From assembly GCA_003288255.1 (NCBI GenBank), contig CP026600.1:186001-250000 (forward strand): DNA of 64,000 nt. Reading direction: 5' to 3'. Positions 32,803-45,310 of the stretch are shown one piece after another; positions within the stretch are counted from its first letter, which is position 1; each line of letters starts with the position of its first letter. The position numbers and the translations under genes are program-made. The notes under the pieces were generated by a model that was given only the letters and a program-made list of their open reading frames with translations, had not been told where the DNA came from and made no database searches. This DNA comes from Clostridiaceae bacterium 14S0207 (GTDB lineage: Bacteria; Bacillota; Clostridia; Clostridiales; Clostridiaceae).

Positions 32803-34381
32803 CCTAATATTAAATATAGATGAACCAATGGATGTTTTAAAGAATAAAGCTGCTAAAAAGTTAAGAATAAAAGAAAATGATATAGAAAATTTAAAGGTTA
32901 TAAAAGAATCTATAGATGCAAGAAAAAAAGATAACATAAAATTTAATTATCAAGTTGAGGTAAATATTACAGGCGATGAACAAAAGATAATTAATAAAAT
33001 ACATTCTAATGAAGTTAGTCTTAGAAAGAAAGCTTATACTCCAGATTTTAAGTTAGGAGATAAAAAACTAAGCACAAGGCCAATAATTGTAGGAATGGGT
33101 CCAGCAGGGTTATTTGCTGGACTTCTTATGGCTCAAAAAGGATATAGGCCTATTATAATTGAAAGAGGAGAGAGTGTAGAAAATAGAACTAAAACTGTTG
33201 AACATTTCTGGAAGACAGGAGAATTAAATACTGAGTCCAATGTACAATTTGGAGAAGGGGGAGCAGGTACCTTTTCAGATGGTAAGTTAACTACAAGAAG
33301 TAAAGATTTTAGATGCGACTACGTAGTAGAAGAGTTTATTAAGGCTGGAGCTAAGGAAGAAATTAGATACATGGGTAAACCACATGTAGGTACTGATATT
33401 TTAAAGGAAGTTGTAAAAAACATTAGAAATCAAATAATTAGTTTAGGTGGAGAAGTTAAGTTTAATAGTAGGTTGAAAGATTTAGTTATTAAAGATCATA
33501 AACTTAAAGGTATTATTGTAAATCAAGAAGAAATTCCTTGTGAAGTTTTAGTTCTAGCTATAGGACATAGTTCAAGAGATACCTATGAAATGTTGTACAA
33601 TAAAGAAATATTTATGACACCAAAACCTTTTGCCATAGGGGTTAGGGTTGAGCACTTACAAGGTTTAATTAATACAAATCAATATGGAAAATTTGCAAAT
33701 CATCCAAGATTAAGAGCAGCAGATTATAGACTAGCACATACAGATGAAGTAACTGGTAGAGGAGTTTATAGTTTTTGTATGTGTCCTGGTGGAGTTGTTG
33801 TTGCATCTTCCTCAGAGGAAAATGCCCTTGTAACAAATGGAATGAGTTATTCTCAAAGAGACAAGGAAAATGCAAATGCAGCAATCGTCGTTTCTGTTGG
33901 GGAGAAAGATTTTGAAGGGTCAGGGCCTTTAAGTGGTATAGAATTCCAAAGACATTATGAAAAGTTAGCTTATAACTTAGGGGGCGGATCACATGTTGCA
34001 CCTATTCAATTAGTAGGAGATTTTTTAGGAGATAAAAATAGTAAAAAATTAGGTACTGTAAAGCCAAGTTTTACAAGGGGATATGAATTTAAAGAACTTA
34101 AAAATTGTTTGCCTTCTTATGTAATAGATTCTCTAAAAGGAGGACTTCTTAATTTCGACAGAAAGATTAAGGGATTTGGTGATAAGGAGGCTGTTATGAC
34201 AGGAATCGAGACTAGAACTTCCGCACCAGTTAGAATAGAAAGAAATGAAAATCTAGAAAGTATTTCTCTTAAAGGATTATATCCAACAGGGGAAGGTGCA
34301 GGATTTGCAGGAGGAATAATTTCGGCTGCTGTAGATGGAGTTAAAGTTGCAGAAAGAATTATGGCTGAATGGATTTATTAA
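32783..34381 (+). CDS. FAD-dependent dehydrogenase of the COG2509 type
   Basis: The 532-residue protein has a short N-terminal domain (about 1-85) and a Rossmann FAD site IIVGMGPAGLFAGLLMAQKGYRPIIIERG near residue 95. Then come NVQFGEGGAGTFSDGKLTTRSKD, GRGVYSFCMCPGGVVV, and the second FAD contact LKGLYPTGEGAGFAGGIISAAVDGVKVAE at the C-terminus. These are the marks of the uncharacterised FAD dehydrogenases often found beside cdaR and glmM in clostridia. ATG 32783 has GGAGG 6 bases upstream and overlaps cdaR. The substrate is unknown. Confidence 0.88.
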   Translation: MTIQVSNLILNIDEPMDVLKNKAAKKLRIKENDIENLKVIKESIDARKKDNIKFNYQVEVNITGDEQKIINKIHSNEVSLRKKAYTPDFKLGDKKLSTRPIIVGMGPAGLFAGLLMAQKGYRPIIIERGESVENRTKTVEHFWKTGELNTESNVQFGEGGAGTFSDGKLTTRSKDFRCDYVVEEFIKAGAKEEIRYMGKPHVGTDILKEVVKNIRNQIISLGGEVKFNSRLKDLVIKDHKLKGIIVNQEEIPCEVLVLAIGHSSRDTYEMLYNKEIFMTPKPFAIGVRVEHLQGLINTNQYGKFANHPRLRAADYRLAHTDEVTGRGVYSFCMCPGGVVVASSSEENALVTNGMSYSQRDKENANAAIVVSVGEKDFEGSGPLSGIEFQRHYEKLAYNLGGGSHVAPIQLVGDFLGDKNSKKLGTVKPSFTRGYEFKELKNCLPSYVIDSLKGGLLNFDRKIKGFGDKEAVMTGIETRTSAPVRIERNENLESISLKGLYPTGEGAGFAGGIISAAVDGVKVAERIMAEWIY

Positions 34382-34394
34382 TAGGAGGAATAAA

Positions 34395-35477
34395 ATGAGA
34401 AAAAAGCGGTTTATTTTAGTTATAAACCCTTGTTATGAATATACTAAAGTAGGCATTTTTAATGAAAATGAAAAACAGATAGTATGTGAAAGCCTAGAGT
34501 TTAAACACAATGACATAAAGAAATTTTATGATCAAAAAGATTGCAGAATTAAAGATATAATGCTATTTTTAAAGCAAGTTGGGGTTTCATTAGGTGAAGT
34601 TAAGGCGATAGCAGGTAGAGGGGGATTATTAAGACCTATGCCTGGTGGGGTTTATAAAATTACACCTAAGATGGTTGAAGACCTAAGAATTGGATATGCA
34701 GGTGAGCATGTAAATAATTTAGGTGGAATACTGGCATATGAATTAGGAAAAAAGGCTAATATTCCATCATATATAGTAGATTCCATGACCATAGATGAAA
34801 TGTTGGATATAGCTAAATTTTCAGGATTACCAGGAATTAAAAGAAGAGCATTAAGTCATGCATTAAATATAAAATATGTGGCTAATAAAATTGCATTAAA
34901 GGATTCTTTAAATATAGTAAATACATCATATATAGTAGCTTATATGGGAAGAGACATATCTGTAGTAGCACTAAAAAATGGTAAAATAATAGATACAAAC
35001 AATTTCTATGATGAAAGCTCTTTTTCTATGCAAAGGTGTGGGAGTATAGCTCCTTTAAAGTTAATTGATTTAGCTTTTAATTATAAAGGGGATTATAAGA
35101 GTTTTAACTTGGAATTGTTTACTAAGTCAGGTCTTATGTCATATATGAACACTAATAGTATAGAAGAAGTACAGAAAATAGTTATAGAAGAGGAAGAAAA
35201 GTATTCATATATTTTAGAAGCTATGGCATATAATATTACTAAAAATATAGGTGCAATTAGTGCGGCACTAAATTTTAAGGCAGATAAAATAATTCTAACA
35301 GGTTCTTTAAGTGCTAATAATAAAATTACTTCATTTATTGAAAAAAAGATAAATTTTATAGCTCCGGTAGAAGTTTATAAAGGTTCTTATGAAATGGAAT
35401 CTTTAGCGCATGGTGTGGTAAAGATTCTTAAGGGAGAAGAAAAATATAAAATTTATGAAAATGAGGTGGAATTATAA
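34395..35477 (+). CDS. Butyrate kinase paralogue with degraded active-site motifs (first of tandem pair)
   Basis: The 360-residue acetokinase-superfamily protein is clearly related to butyrate kinase (AGRGGLLRPMPGGVYKITPKMVEDLRIGYAGEHVNNLGGILAYELGKK; SFSMQRCGSIAPLKLIDLAF). The N-terminal phosphate loop is partly kept (INPCYEYTKVGIF versus the usual INPGSTSTK). The adenosine/catalytic loop HLGGGIS has become YMGRDIS, and GEGPFSPERSG has become DESSFSMQRCG. Catalysis is therefore doubtful. AGGAGG precedes ATG 34395. The second paralogue starts two bases after its stop. No phosphotransbutyrylase gene is present. Confidence 0.85.
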   Translation: MRKKRFILVINPCYEYTKVGIFNENEKQIVCESLEFKHNDIKKFYDQKDCRIKDIMLFLKQVGVSLGEVKAIAGRGGLLRPMPGGVYKITPKMVEDLRIGYAGEHVNNLGGILAYELGKKANIPSYIVDSMTIDEMLDIAKFSGLPGIKRRALSHALNIKYVANKIALKDSLNIVNTSYIVAYMGRDISVVALKNGKIIDTNNFYDESSFSMQRCGSIAPLKLIDLAFNYKGDYKSFNLELFTKSGLMSYMNTNSIEEVQKIVIEEEEKYSYILEAMAYNITKNIGAISAALNFKADKIILTGSLSANNKITSFIEKKINFIAPVEVYKGSYEMESLAHGVVKILKGEEKYKIYENEVEL

Positions 35478-35479
35478 TT

Positions 35480-36583
35480 ATGTGTGCTTTAAGGCGTGAT
35501 ATCAAAGAAAAAAGCTTTTGGAAGGTACTGGCGATTAATATAAAGTATAATTCTACTATATTGGCAGTGTTTGAGGGAGACAAAGTTATTTTTGTTGAAA
35601 ACTTGTGGCATCCTATTTCTGATATAAAAAAATTTGATTCTATTGAGGATGAGGCAATATACAGATATAATTTTATAGTTCAAGTTTTAAATTCTAAGAA
35701 AATTGATATAAAAAATTTGTCTTGTGTAACTGTCAAGGGTGGAATATTAAAAAATATTGAAAGTGGTACTTATATTATAGATAAACTTATAGTTAATGAA
35801 CTTAAACATAATATATATGGAGAGCATTCTTTAAATGTAGGACCTATTATAGCATATAAATTATATAATGAGTTTAAAATAAAACCATACATGATAAATG
35901 CTGTTACAGTAAACGAAATGGAACCTATAGCAAAGTATACAGGGATAAAAGGAATAGAGAGAAAAAGTTTCTTTCATGCATTGAGCCAAAAATCAGTAGC
36001 TAAAAGATACGCTAAAAATCATAATAAAAAATATGAAGATTTAAATATTATAGTAGCTTATTTAGGAAGTGGAATTACTATAGGGGCTCATAAAAAAGGA
36101 AGAGTTGTAGATGTAAATAGTTCATTGGAAGGGGAGGGACCCTTTTCGCCTGAGCGTTCAGGAAGTATTCCAATGACATCGCTTTTGGAAATGTGTTTTA
36201 ATAAAAACTTCACTTATGAGGAACTTAAAGAACTTATTGAAGGAAAAGGTGGATGTGTAGCTTATTTTAATAATAGTGATTTAAGATCTATTGTTGAAAA
36301 TATACAAAATGGAGATGAAGGGTCAAGAAAAATTATTGAAGCTATGGCATATCAAATCTCCAAAGAAATAGGAAAATGTGCAGTAGTTTTAGATGGAAAT
36401 GTAGATGCTATAATATTAACGGGAGGTATTGCATATTGCAGGACTATAGTAGATTTAATAAAAAACAGAGTAAATAGAATAGCCTCCGTTCACTTATATG
36501 CAGGAAAAGATGAACTTACAGATATGGTAGAAGAAGCAATTAGGATACTTAATGGTGATGAAGAGTTAAAACATTACTATTAA
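35480..36583 (+). CDS. Butyrate kinase-like protein (second of tandem pair)
   Basis: The 367-residue paralogue keeps VKGGILKNIESGTYII, YGEHSLNVGPIIAYKL, GIERKSFFHALSQKSVAKRYA, YLGSGITIGAHKKGRVVDVNSSLEGEGPFSPERSG and AIILTGGIAYC, essentially the intact central and C-terminal butyrate kinase motifs. In contrast, the N-terminal phosphate-binding INPGSTSTK is altered to INIKYNSTI. The ATG has GAGGTGG upstream and follows the first paralogue by two bases. The pair has complementary losses, so they may work as a heterodimer or have a regulatory role. A terminator follows. Confidence 0.85.
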   Translation: MCALRRDIKEKSFWKVLAINIKYNSTILAVFEGDKVIFVENLWHPISDIKKFDSIEDEAIYRYNFIVQVLNSKKIDIKNLSCVTVKGGILKNIESGTYIIDKLIVNELKHNIYGEHSLNVGPIIAYKLYNEFKIKPYMINAVTVNEMEPIAKYTGIKGIERKSFFHALSQKSVAKRYAKNHNKKYEDLNIIVAYLGSGITIGAHKKGRVVDVNSSLEGEGPFSPERSGSIPMTSLLEMCFNKNFTYEELKELIEGKGGCVAYFNNSDLRSIVENIQNGDEGSRKIIEAMAYQISKEIGKCAVVLDGNVDAIILTGGIAYCRTIVDLIKNRVNRIASVHLYAGKDELTDMVEEAIRILNGDEELKHYY

Positions 36584-36591
36584 TAAAAAAT

Positions 36592-36631
36592 AGCCTTTTG
36601 AGTTATAGATATAATCTATAATCAAAAGGCT
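36592..36631. terminator. Bidirectional terminator between the butyrate-kinase pair and the YeiH gene
   Basis: AGCCTTTTGA pairs with TCAAAAGGCT, and an inner TTATAGAT pairs with ATCTATAA, flanked by A and T tracts. Confidence 0.85.
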
Positions 36632-36656
36632 TTAAAAGTGTGTGGTTAAGTATATT

Positions 36657-37688
36657 TTAATTTAGAATTAGGAATATAAGTGTTAGTGCAGAAACTATTT
36701 GTACTACACCTACTCCCAATCCATAAATAGAAGCTTTAACACCTTGTCTCATAAGTTCTTTAATATTAACTCTCATTCCTATACCTGCTAAAGCGATTAA
36801 TTCAAAGTTATTACTTATAAATTTGAATGTTTTAGAAAGATTTTTAGGGAATAATCCAAGAGTGAATAGTGCACACATAATAAAGAAACCTATGACATAC
36901 CAAGGAACTTTAACTTTAGTTTTTTTATGTTCTATATTGTTTTCCTTAGTTTTAGATTTATTTTTCATAGTTCCAAAACCTAAAACTACAAAAACTAAGA
37001 ATATAATACGTACTATTTTAAAAATAGTAGATAAATCTTTTACCTGCTCATTTACTAAACTACCAGCAGCTACAACTTGGCCTACAGATTGAAGTATACC
37101 ACCAATTAGTGCAGAGGTTTTTAATGTTTCACTATTATACAATATACTTGCTATAAAAGGTAATAATAACATTAATATAGTTCCTACAACATTTACTATA
37201 GTTATAGTTATGCCTTTATCATCATCATTGGCTTCAATAACTGGTGCTACGGCACCTATAGCAGAAGAGCCACAAACGGCATTACCACTAGCCATTAAAA
37301 AACGAAAGTTGTCTGAAAAACCTAATTTTTTACCTATAAATAAAGCAGCCGTAATAGTAATAATCATTTGAATAACTATGAAACCTACTCCAGAAATGCC
37401 AAGGTCTATAAGTGTTTGAGCACTTAGTGTTCCACCTAATAGTACTATAGAGTAAGATAATAAGTCACTTTCAGCAAATTTTGAGCCTTTAGCAAAAATC
37501 TTTTTATTTCCAAAAGTATTTCCAACAAACATTCCTAAAAAGATTGCCAATGGTGCCCCACCTATTTTAGGAACAAAGCTTCCTAAGAATTTTCCTATGT
37601 AAGCTATTATTATACATATAATAAGTCCTGGTAATATATCTTTAACTTTATTCATAAATTTAAATGAATTTGTATTTGACTTAGTCAT
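36657..37688 (-). CDS. YeiH-family (UPF0324) putative sulfate/sulfite exporter
   Basis: The 343-residue protein has about ten membrane segments and the family stretches GKFLGSFVPKIGGAPLAIFLGMFVGNTFG, LMASGNAVCGSSAIGAVAPVIEAND and LQSVGQVVAAGS. YeiH proteins are inner-membrane carriers predicted to move sulfate, sulfite or related anions; direct evidence is thin. The start has AGGAGGAG upstream. A LysR regulator is transcribed divergently from 37835, the usual YeiH-YeiE/CysL pairing, so that regulator probably controls this gene. Confidence 0.85.
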   Translation of the reverse strand: MTKSNTNSFKFMNKVKDILPGLIICIIIAYIGKFLGSFVPKIGGAPLAIFLGMFVGNTFGNKKIFAKGSKFAESDLLSYSIVLLGGTLSAQTLIDLGISGVGFIVIQMIITITAALFIGKKLGFSDNFRFLMASGNAVCGSSAIGAVAPVIEANDDDKGITITIVNVVGTILMLLLPFIASILYNSETLKTSALIGGILQSVGQVVAAGSLVNEQVKDLSTIFKIVRIIFLVFVVLGFGTMKNKSKTKENNIEHKKTKVKVPWYVIGFFIMCALFTLGLFPKNLSKTFKFISNNFELIALAGIGMRVNIKELMRQGVKASIYGLGVGVVQIVSALTLIFLILN

Positions 37689-37834
37689 TTAAATCACTCT
37701 CCTCCTCTATCATTTGTAATGTAATTTGTTTTTATCCCCAATAAAGAGTATAGTGATTTTATAACCATAAGTAAAATGAATATAATTAATGATAATCATA
37801 AAAAAAATCAATGATTATTTATAGGAGGTTATAT

Positions 37835-38713
37835 ATGTTTGATGAATTAAAGACTTTTATAGCAGTGGTTGAGTATAAAAATTTTACTAAGGCAGGAGAA
37901 CATATAAATTTATCTCAACCCACTGTTAGTTTACATATAAAAAGACTAGAAGAGTATTTTGAAACAACGCTTATTCAGCGTTCTGTAAAACAAAAAAATA
38001 TAGTTATTACTAAAACTGGTGAAATACTTTACTTAAGGGCAAAGCAATTGAGCCTTTTATTAGATGAAACAACTGAAGAACTTAAGGGATATACAGATTC
38101 TGTAAAAGGTGAATTACATATAGGGGCTAGCTTAACTATTGGAGAATATTTTTTGCCTAAATTTTTAAGTGAGTTTTGCTCAAAATATCCAGATTTACAT
38201 ATTGAGGTTACAATACAAAATACTGAGGCAATTTGTAAAAAAGTTAAAAATTTAGATATAGATGTAGGTCTTGTAGAGGGAATTATATGCTCATCTACTT
38301 TTATTAGTGATAATTTTTATAAGGATAAAATGGTTTTAGCAGTTCCTTACAATAATTATTTAAGTAAAGAGGTATTTAAAGCTCAAAACTTCAATAATGA
38401 GGTGTGGATAAGTAGAGAAGAAGGTTCAGGAACCGGAGAATATTTAAAAATGTTCTTAGGAAACCATAATATAAATCCTAAAAATGTTATGGTGTTTGGA
38501 AGTAATCTAGCAGTTAAGGAAGGGGTGAAAAATAATTTAGGGATAACTTTTGTATCCTCTTTTGTTGTAAATCAAGCAGTTAAAAATAAAGAAATTTCTA
38601 TTATAGATACAGGAAGTGAATTTATTAGAAACTTCACATATATACTTCCCCAAAATACAATTATATCTAAAGGGACAAAAACGTTTATAGATATGCTTAT
38701 GAAAAATAAATAA
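37835..38713 (+). CDS. LysR-family transcriptional regulator (YeiE/CysL-like)
   Basis: About 292 residues: N-terminal winged helix (MFDELKTFIAVVEYKNFTKAGEHINLSQPTVSLHIKRLEEYFETTLIQRS) and a periplasmic-binding-like effector domain from about residue 90 (GELHIGASLTIGEYFLPKFLSEFCSKYPDLHIEVTIQNTEAI). That pattern matches the CysL/YeiE branch that senses sulfur anions. AGGAGG precedes ATG 37835. The 146 bp gap to the divergent yeiH-like gene holds AT-rich dyads such as TGATAATCAT near 37790, plausible LysR sites. Confidence 0.9.
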   Translation: MFDELKTFIAVVEYKNFTKAGEHINLSQPTVSLHIKRLEEYFETTLIQRSVKQKNIVITKTGEILYLRAKQLSLLLDETTEELKGYTDSVKGELHIGASLTIGEYFLPKFLSEFCSKYPDLHIEVTIQNTEAICKKVKNLDIDVGLVEGIICSSTFISDNFYKDKMVLAVPYNNYLSKEVFKAQNFNNEVWISREEGSGTGEYLKMFLGNHNINPKNVMVFGSNLAVKEGVKNNLGITFVSSFVVNQAVKNKEISIIDTGSEFIRNFTYILPQNTIISKGTKTFIDMLMKNK

Positions 38714-38729
38714 TATAAAGGAGTTAATT

Positions 38730-39494
38730 ATGGGATATAAAAAAAGCAATATCATTATTATGAGTTTAGGTATATTAAGTATTATATATTTTATAGGATT
38801 GCAATTTTTTGGACCAATGGCATTTTCGAAATTTTGGATAATGCTTGGAGCCATATTAATTATTGTAGCAATAGCTAGAGAAAAGAATAACAGAAGAGTT
38901 TGTGAAAGGTTTAAGGGATTTAAGAAGCTTTTTTACGCAATTATAAGTATATTTATGACTTTTTTTACTTTACTTGAGGGAATTATTATATATAATGGTA
39001 TTGTTAATGATGCCAAGAAAAAAAATGATTATTTGTTAGTATTAGGGGCGGGAATTGTAGGAAGGAAAATTTCAACATCACTAGAATATAGGCTTGACAC
39101 TGCACTTAACTATTTAAAAAGTAATTCAGATGTGAAGGTAATCGTGTCAGGGGGACAGGGACCTTATGAAGAAATTACAGAGGCACAGGCTATGAAAGAA
39201 TTTTTAGTTACTCGTGGAATTTCTGAGGAAAGAATTATAAAAGAAGATAAATCAAGAAATACCTATGAAAATTTTAAATTTACTAGGGAAAAGTTAAGTT
39301 CTATAGGGGATATGGAAAAAAATAAAATTTTAATAGTAACTAATAATTTTCATATGTTTAGGGCAAAAATGTTAGGAAAAAGAAATAAATTTGAGGTTTA
39401 TGGACTTCCAGCACCTAGTTACCCATATTTAATACCTAATTTTTATGTAAGAGAATTTTTTGGCGTAATAAAATCTTATTTATTTGATAAATAA
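38730..39494 (+). CDS. YdcF/SanA-family (DUF218) membrane protein
   Basis: 254 residues: two or three membrane segments in the first 95 (about 8-24, 31-48, 70-92), then a DUF218 domain with DYLLVLGAGIVGRKISTSLEYRLDTALNYL, VIVSGGQGPYEEITEAQAMKEFL, EDKSRNTYENF and VTNNFHMFRAKML. The SGGQG and NTYEN motifs are typical. The family is linked with envelope barrier functions, but the activity is unknown. AAAGGAG precedes the ATG, 16 bp after the LysR gene, so it may be co-transcribed. Confidence 0.88.
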   Translation: MGYKKSNIIIMSLGILSIIYFIGLQFFGPMAFSKFWIMLGAILIIVAIAREKNNRRVCERFKGFKKLFYAIISIFMTFFTLLEGIIIYNGIVNDAKKKNDYLLVLGAGIVGRKISTSLEYRLDTALNYLKSNSDVKVIVSGGQGPYEEITEAQAMKEFLVTRGISEERIIKEDKSRNTYENFKFTREKLSSIGDMEKNKILIVTNNFHMFRAKMLGKRNKFEVYGLPAPSYPYLIPNFYVREFFGVIKSYLFDK

Positions 39495-39518
39495 TAACTT
39501 ACATGGGGGATAAAACTT

Positions 39519-40382
39519 GTGATAAATAAAATAATTAATATTGCTAATAGGCAGTTAGAAAATGAAGATATAATAGAAATGTTTTTACAAGAAGAATTTT
39601 TTAGGGAATATATGTCTGTTTTCAATGCTAATAAGTATTTTAAGGAAGAGATATCGGAGAATGTAAAAATTTTAAAGCATGATTGTGCCTTAAAACAAAA
39701 CATCATGGAAATAAGTAATCTTATAATTAAAGAGTTTAAAGTAAAACTTAACGAATTAAAACAATTAGGAATTCAGCATGATATAGGGCTTATTCTTTAT
39801 ATAGGAGATAATAATGTTGAGGGACATGGTATTTTAATTGAAAATCAAGGATTTGTATATGTAAATTTAGCGGTTATGCTTAAGAATATAAAAGATATTG
39901 ATTTAGGTAGCTTTATGGCCCATGAAATTATGCATGCAGTTCACTATACTTTAAATAATGAATTTTATCCAGGAAATTATAAAACACCAAAGGATACTTA
40001 TATGAAGCTATTATTTGAAGAAGGGATGGCTACATATACCAGTATGAGGTTATTTAATTTATTAGCATATAAGTCATATTGGTTAGGAAGTTTATCTAGT
40101 GATGAAGTAGAACAATGGATATACAATTGTGAAAATTGTAAATTAAGCTATGGAGAAGAAATAGAGAAAGAATTTAAAAGCCCACATTTAAATAAAGAGC
40201 TTTATAGTACACTATTTACAGTTAAAAATGATAAAGATATAAAGGCCTCAAGAATAGCATATTATTATGGGGCTAAAATAGTAGGTATGTTAAATGATAA
40301 AATGGGAATAGATAGTATTCTTTTACTTGATTATAAAAGTGTTGAAGAATACATATATAAGTATTTTGAAATTTATAATTAA
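39519..40382 (+). CDS. Putative gluzincin-type zinc metallopeptidase
   Basis: The 287-residue cytosolic protein (no signal peptide) carries HEIMH at residues 135-139 (GSFMAHEIMHAVHYTL) and a downstream glutamate in LLFEEGMATYTS (about 167-175). This is the HExxH...E arrangement of gluzincins, close to DUF2268-type proteins. The N-terminal half is helical with no recognised domain. The GTG start has GGGGGA upstream. It is 25 bp after the YdcF gene and probably in the same transcript. Substrate unknown; family assignment is from motifs only. Confidence 0.7.
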   Translation: MINKIINIANRQLENEDIIEMFLQEEFFREYMSVFNANKYFKEEISENVKILKHDCALKQNIMEISNLIIKEFKVKLNELKQLGIQHDIGLILYIGDNNVEGHGILIENQGFVYVNLAVMLKNIKDIDLGSFMAHEIMHAVHYTLNNEFYPGNYKTPKDTYMKLLFEEGMATYTSMRLFNLLAYKSYWLGSLSSDEVEQWIYNCENCKLSYGEEIEKEFKSPHLNKELYSTLFTVKNDKDIKASRIAYYYGAKIVGMLNDKMGIDSILLLDYKSVEEYIYKYFEIYN

Positions 40383-40593
40383 GTTAAATTCAGATATAGT
40401 TTGTTATTTTTATTATTCTAAAATATATAATGTTTAAAATTCAACTTTATAATGATATAAACATAGAATATATGGTATATAAAATCTAAAATTTACTTTT
40501 AGTTTAAATAGTATATATAAAAGAGTAATTCCAATAAGTGTTATTTCTCTAAATAAGTTTATGCTTATGGAGGTAGGTGGGAATAATAAAATA

Positions 40594-41094
40594 ATGAAAC
40601 AAAAAAATAGTAAAAAAAATAAAGTTGATGAGATAGATGAAGCAAAAATTAATGAAATATTTGAATTAATTAAAAATACCAAAATGATGGGGTTTAATGA
40701 TGGAATAACTACTATAGGATATGGTTTATTAAGCACAGGAAATGTGTTTTTAGCAAATAAAATAGAAGAGACGGTAAAAAGTTTTAAAAGAGGTAATGAA
40801 GTTATACCATCATTTGAAATTTTTAATAAAGCTATTGATGTATTATTAATAGGTAGTGGGCTAACATTAATAGGACATGCCAATGCATTACCTTATATGT
40901 ATGAAGAAACTAGAGCAACACGAGAAAATCCTCCATTTTATATTAATGAGTGTTTGAAAGAGGCTTTAGATTTAGAACTATTAAGTCAAATATTATTCGT
41001 ATATGGAGATATTTTTAGATTACAAGCATTTAATCTTTTGCAAAAAGGAGCTTTTCAGGCAGTAGAAAAGTCAAAACAGGAACAAAACCAATAA
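40594..41094 (+). CDS. Hypothetical protein with internal apolar stretches
   Basis: About 166 residues from ATG 40594: a basic start MKQKNSKKNKVDEID, a helix INEIFELIKNTKMMGFNDG, then two mildly apolar segments (about 40-55, TTIGYGLLSTGNVFLANK, and 80-97, AIDVLLIGSGLTLIGHANALPYM), and a C-terminal helical part EALDLELLSQILFVYGDIFRLQAFNLLQKGAFQAVEKSKQ. GGAGGTAGGTGGG lies upstream, slightly far from the ATG, so the exact start is uncertain. I recognise no family. No terminator is clear until the palindrome at 41224. Confidence 0.6.
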   Translation: MKQKNSKKNKVDEIDEAKINEIFELIKNTKMMGFNDGITTIGYGLLSTGNVFLANKIEETVKSFKRGNEVIPSFEIFNKAIDVLLIGSGLTLIGHANALPYMYEETRATRENPPFYINECLKEALDLELLSQILFVYGDIFRLQAFNLLQKGAFQAVEKSKQEQNQ

Positions 41095-41223
41095 CTGAAA
41101 AGTTATATAGGTATAGTATTATATAAAAACTTATCTACAAGTTTAGTCTATAACCTATAAAAAAGACTAAAATATGTTTATAAATAGAGGATTATTTATA
41201 TATATTGTTGATAAAACATAAAG

Positions 41224-41277
41224 GGGACGGTTCATTAAAATCTACTATTTAAATAGTAGATTTTAATGAACCGTCCC
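41224..41277. repeat. Perfect 54 bp palindrome with GGGACGGTTCAT arms (copy 1)
   Basis: Two 27-base arms (41224-41250 and 41251-41277) are exactly complementary with no spacer. The outer part, GGGACGGTTCAT, recurs at 44562-44618. It lies 26 bp beyond the lacZ stop, so it may also end that transcript. Hairpins with this outer sequence occur as dispersed repeats in clostridia to my recollection; that needs a search. Confidence 0.8.
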
Positions 41278-41302
41278 TAAGTTATAAATACTAAAATACT
41301 AT

Positions 41303-44416
<3,114 letters not shown>

Positions 44417-44561
44417 TTAAAAATCCCCCTTATTACATAAAGTATTAAATAACTAAAACATATATATATTATAACTAAAAGGGTGAAAAGAATGAAGGAA
44501 AAGTTATTATATTAAGAATGTTATGAAACAAATAAGACTAAATGTTTTTAGTAATAAGATT

Positions 44562-44618
44562 TTTAGGAACAATTCATAAATATTAAATATGTAGTAAAAA
44601 TTTATGAACCGTCCCTAA
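44562..44618. repeat. Degenerate hairpin of the GGGACGGTTCAT family (copy 2)
   Basis: The right arm ATGAACCGTCCCTAA (44604-44618) is identical over 15 bases to the right arm of copy 1. The left arm (44562-44581) matches the complement at 17 of 20 positions, the three differences all G to A. It lies 18 bp beyond the ung stop, the same relative place as copy 1 behind lacZ. Confidence 0.7.
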
Positions 44619-44635
44619 ATTAACATCTAGATTTC

Positions 44636-45310
44636 TTATAAATTAGGTATCTGCCAATTAATTGGAGTTTTACCGATAGATTGGAGAAACTTATTTGTTT
44701 TAGAAAAATGATGGTTCCCAAAGAAGCCTCTATTAGCTGATAAAGGACTAGGATGGACAGAAGTTAATATATAGTGTCGGGGATTAGTAATTAAAGCAGT
44801 TTTAGATTGAGCATTTTTCCCCCATAAGATAAAAACAATAGGATCTTCCCTCTGATTTAATAAGCTAATAATCTTATCGGTGAATATTTCCCATCCTTTC
44901 CCTTTATGAGAATTAGCTTCTCCAGCCCTTACAGTAAGCACTGTATTAAGCATTAATACACCTTGATCAGCCCAAGATTTTAAGTAACCATTATTGGGGA
45001 TATAACAATCTAAATCATTATGTAGTTCCTTATAAATATTAACTAAAGAAGGGGGAGTTTTTACACCGGGTTGAACAGAAAAACTTAATCCATGAGCTTG
45101 ATTTGGACCATGATAAGGATCTTGACCTAATAATACAACTTTTACGTTATTATAATCAGTGTAATTTAGGGCATTAAAGATATTATCTATAGTAGGATAG
45201 ATAGTATTTTCTTCATATTCATTAATCAAAAAGTTTTTTAATTTAATATAATAATCTTTTTTGAATTCATCCTTTAATAAATCATACCAATAATTTTTTA
45301 ATAGTTCCAT
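44636..45310 (-). CDS. ung: Uracil-DNA glycosylase
   Basis: Removes uracil from DNA in base-excision repair. The 224-residue family 1 enzyme has the water-activating motif [18 protein letters not shown] (Asp64), the uracil-contact [11 protein letters not shown], the [13 protein letters not shown] segment and the DNA-intercalating [21 protein letters not shown] (His186). AGGAGGCTTTT precedes the ATG. It is upstream of lacZ on the same strand but separated by the copy 2 hairpin, which probably ends its transcript. Confidence 0.97.
   Translation of the reverse strand: MELLKNYWYDLLKDEFKKDYYIKLKNFLINEYEENTIYPTIDNIFNALNYTDYNNVKVVLLGQDPYHGPNQAHGLSFSVQPGVKTPPSLVNIYKELHNDLDCYIPNNGYLKSWADQGVLMLNTVLTVRAGEANSHKGKGWEIFTDKIISLLNQREDPIVFILWGKNAQSKTALITNPRHYILTSVHPSPLSANRGFFGNHHFSKTNKFLQSIGKTPINWQIPNL

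Noticed and set aside
41221-41280. CRISPR repeat
   Set aside because: A single perfect palindrome with no regularly spaced copies or cas genes.
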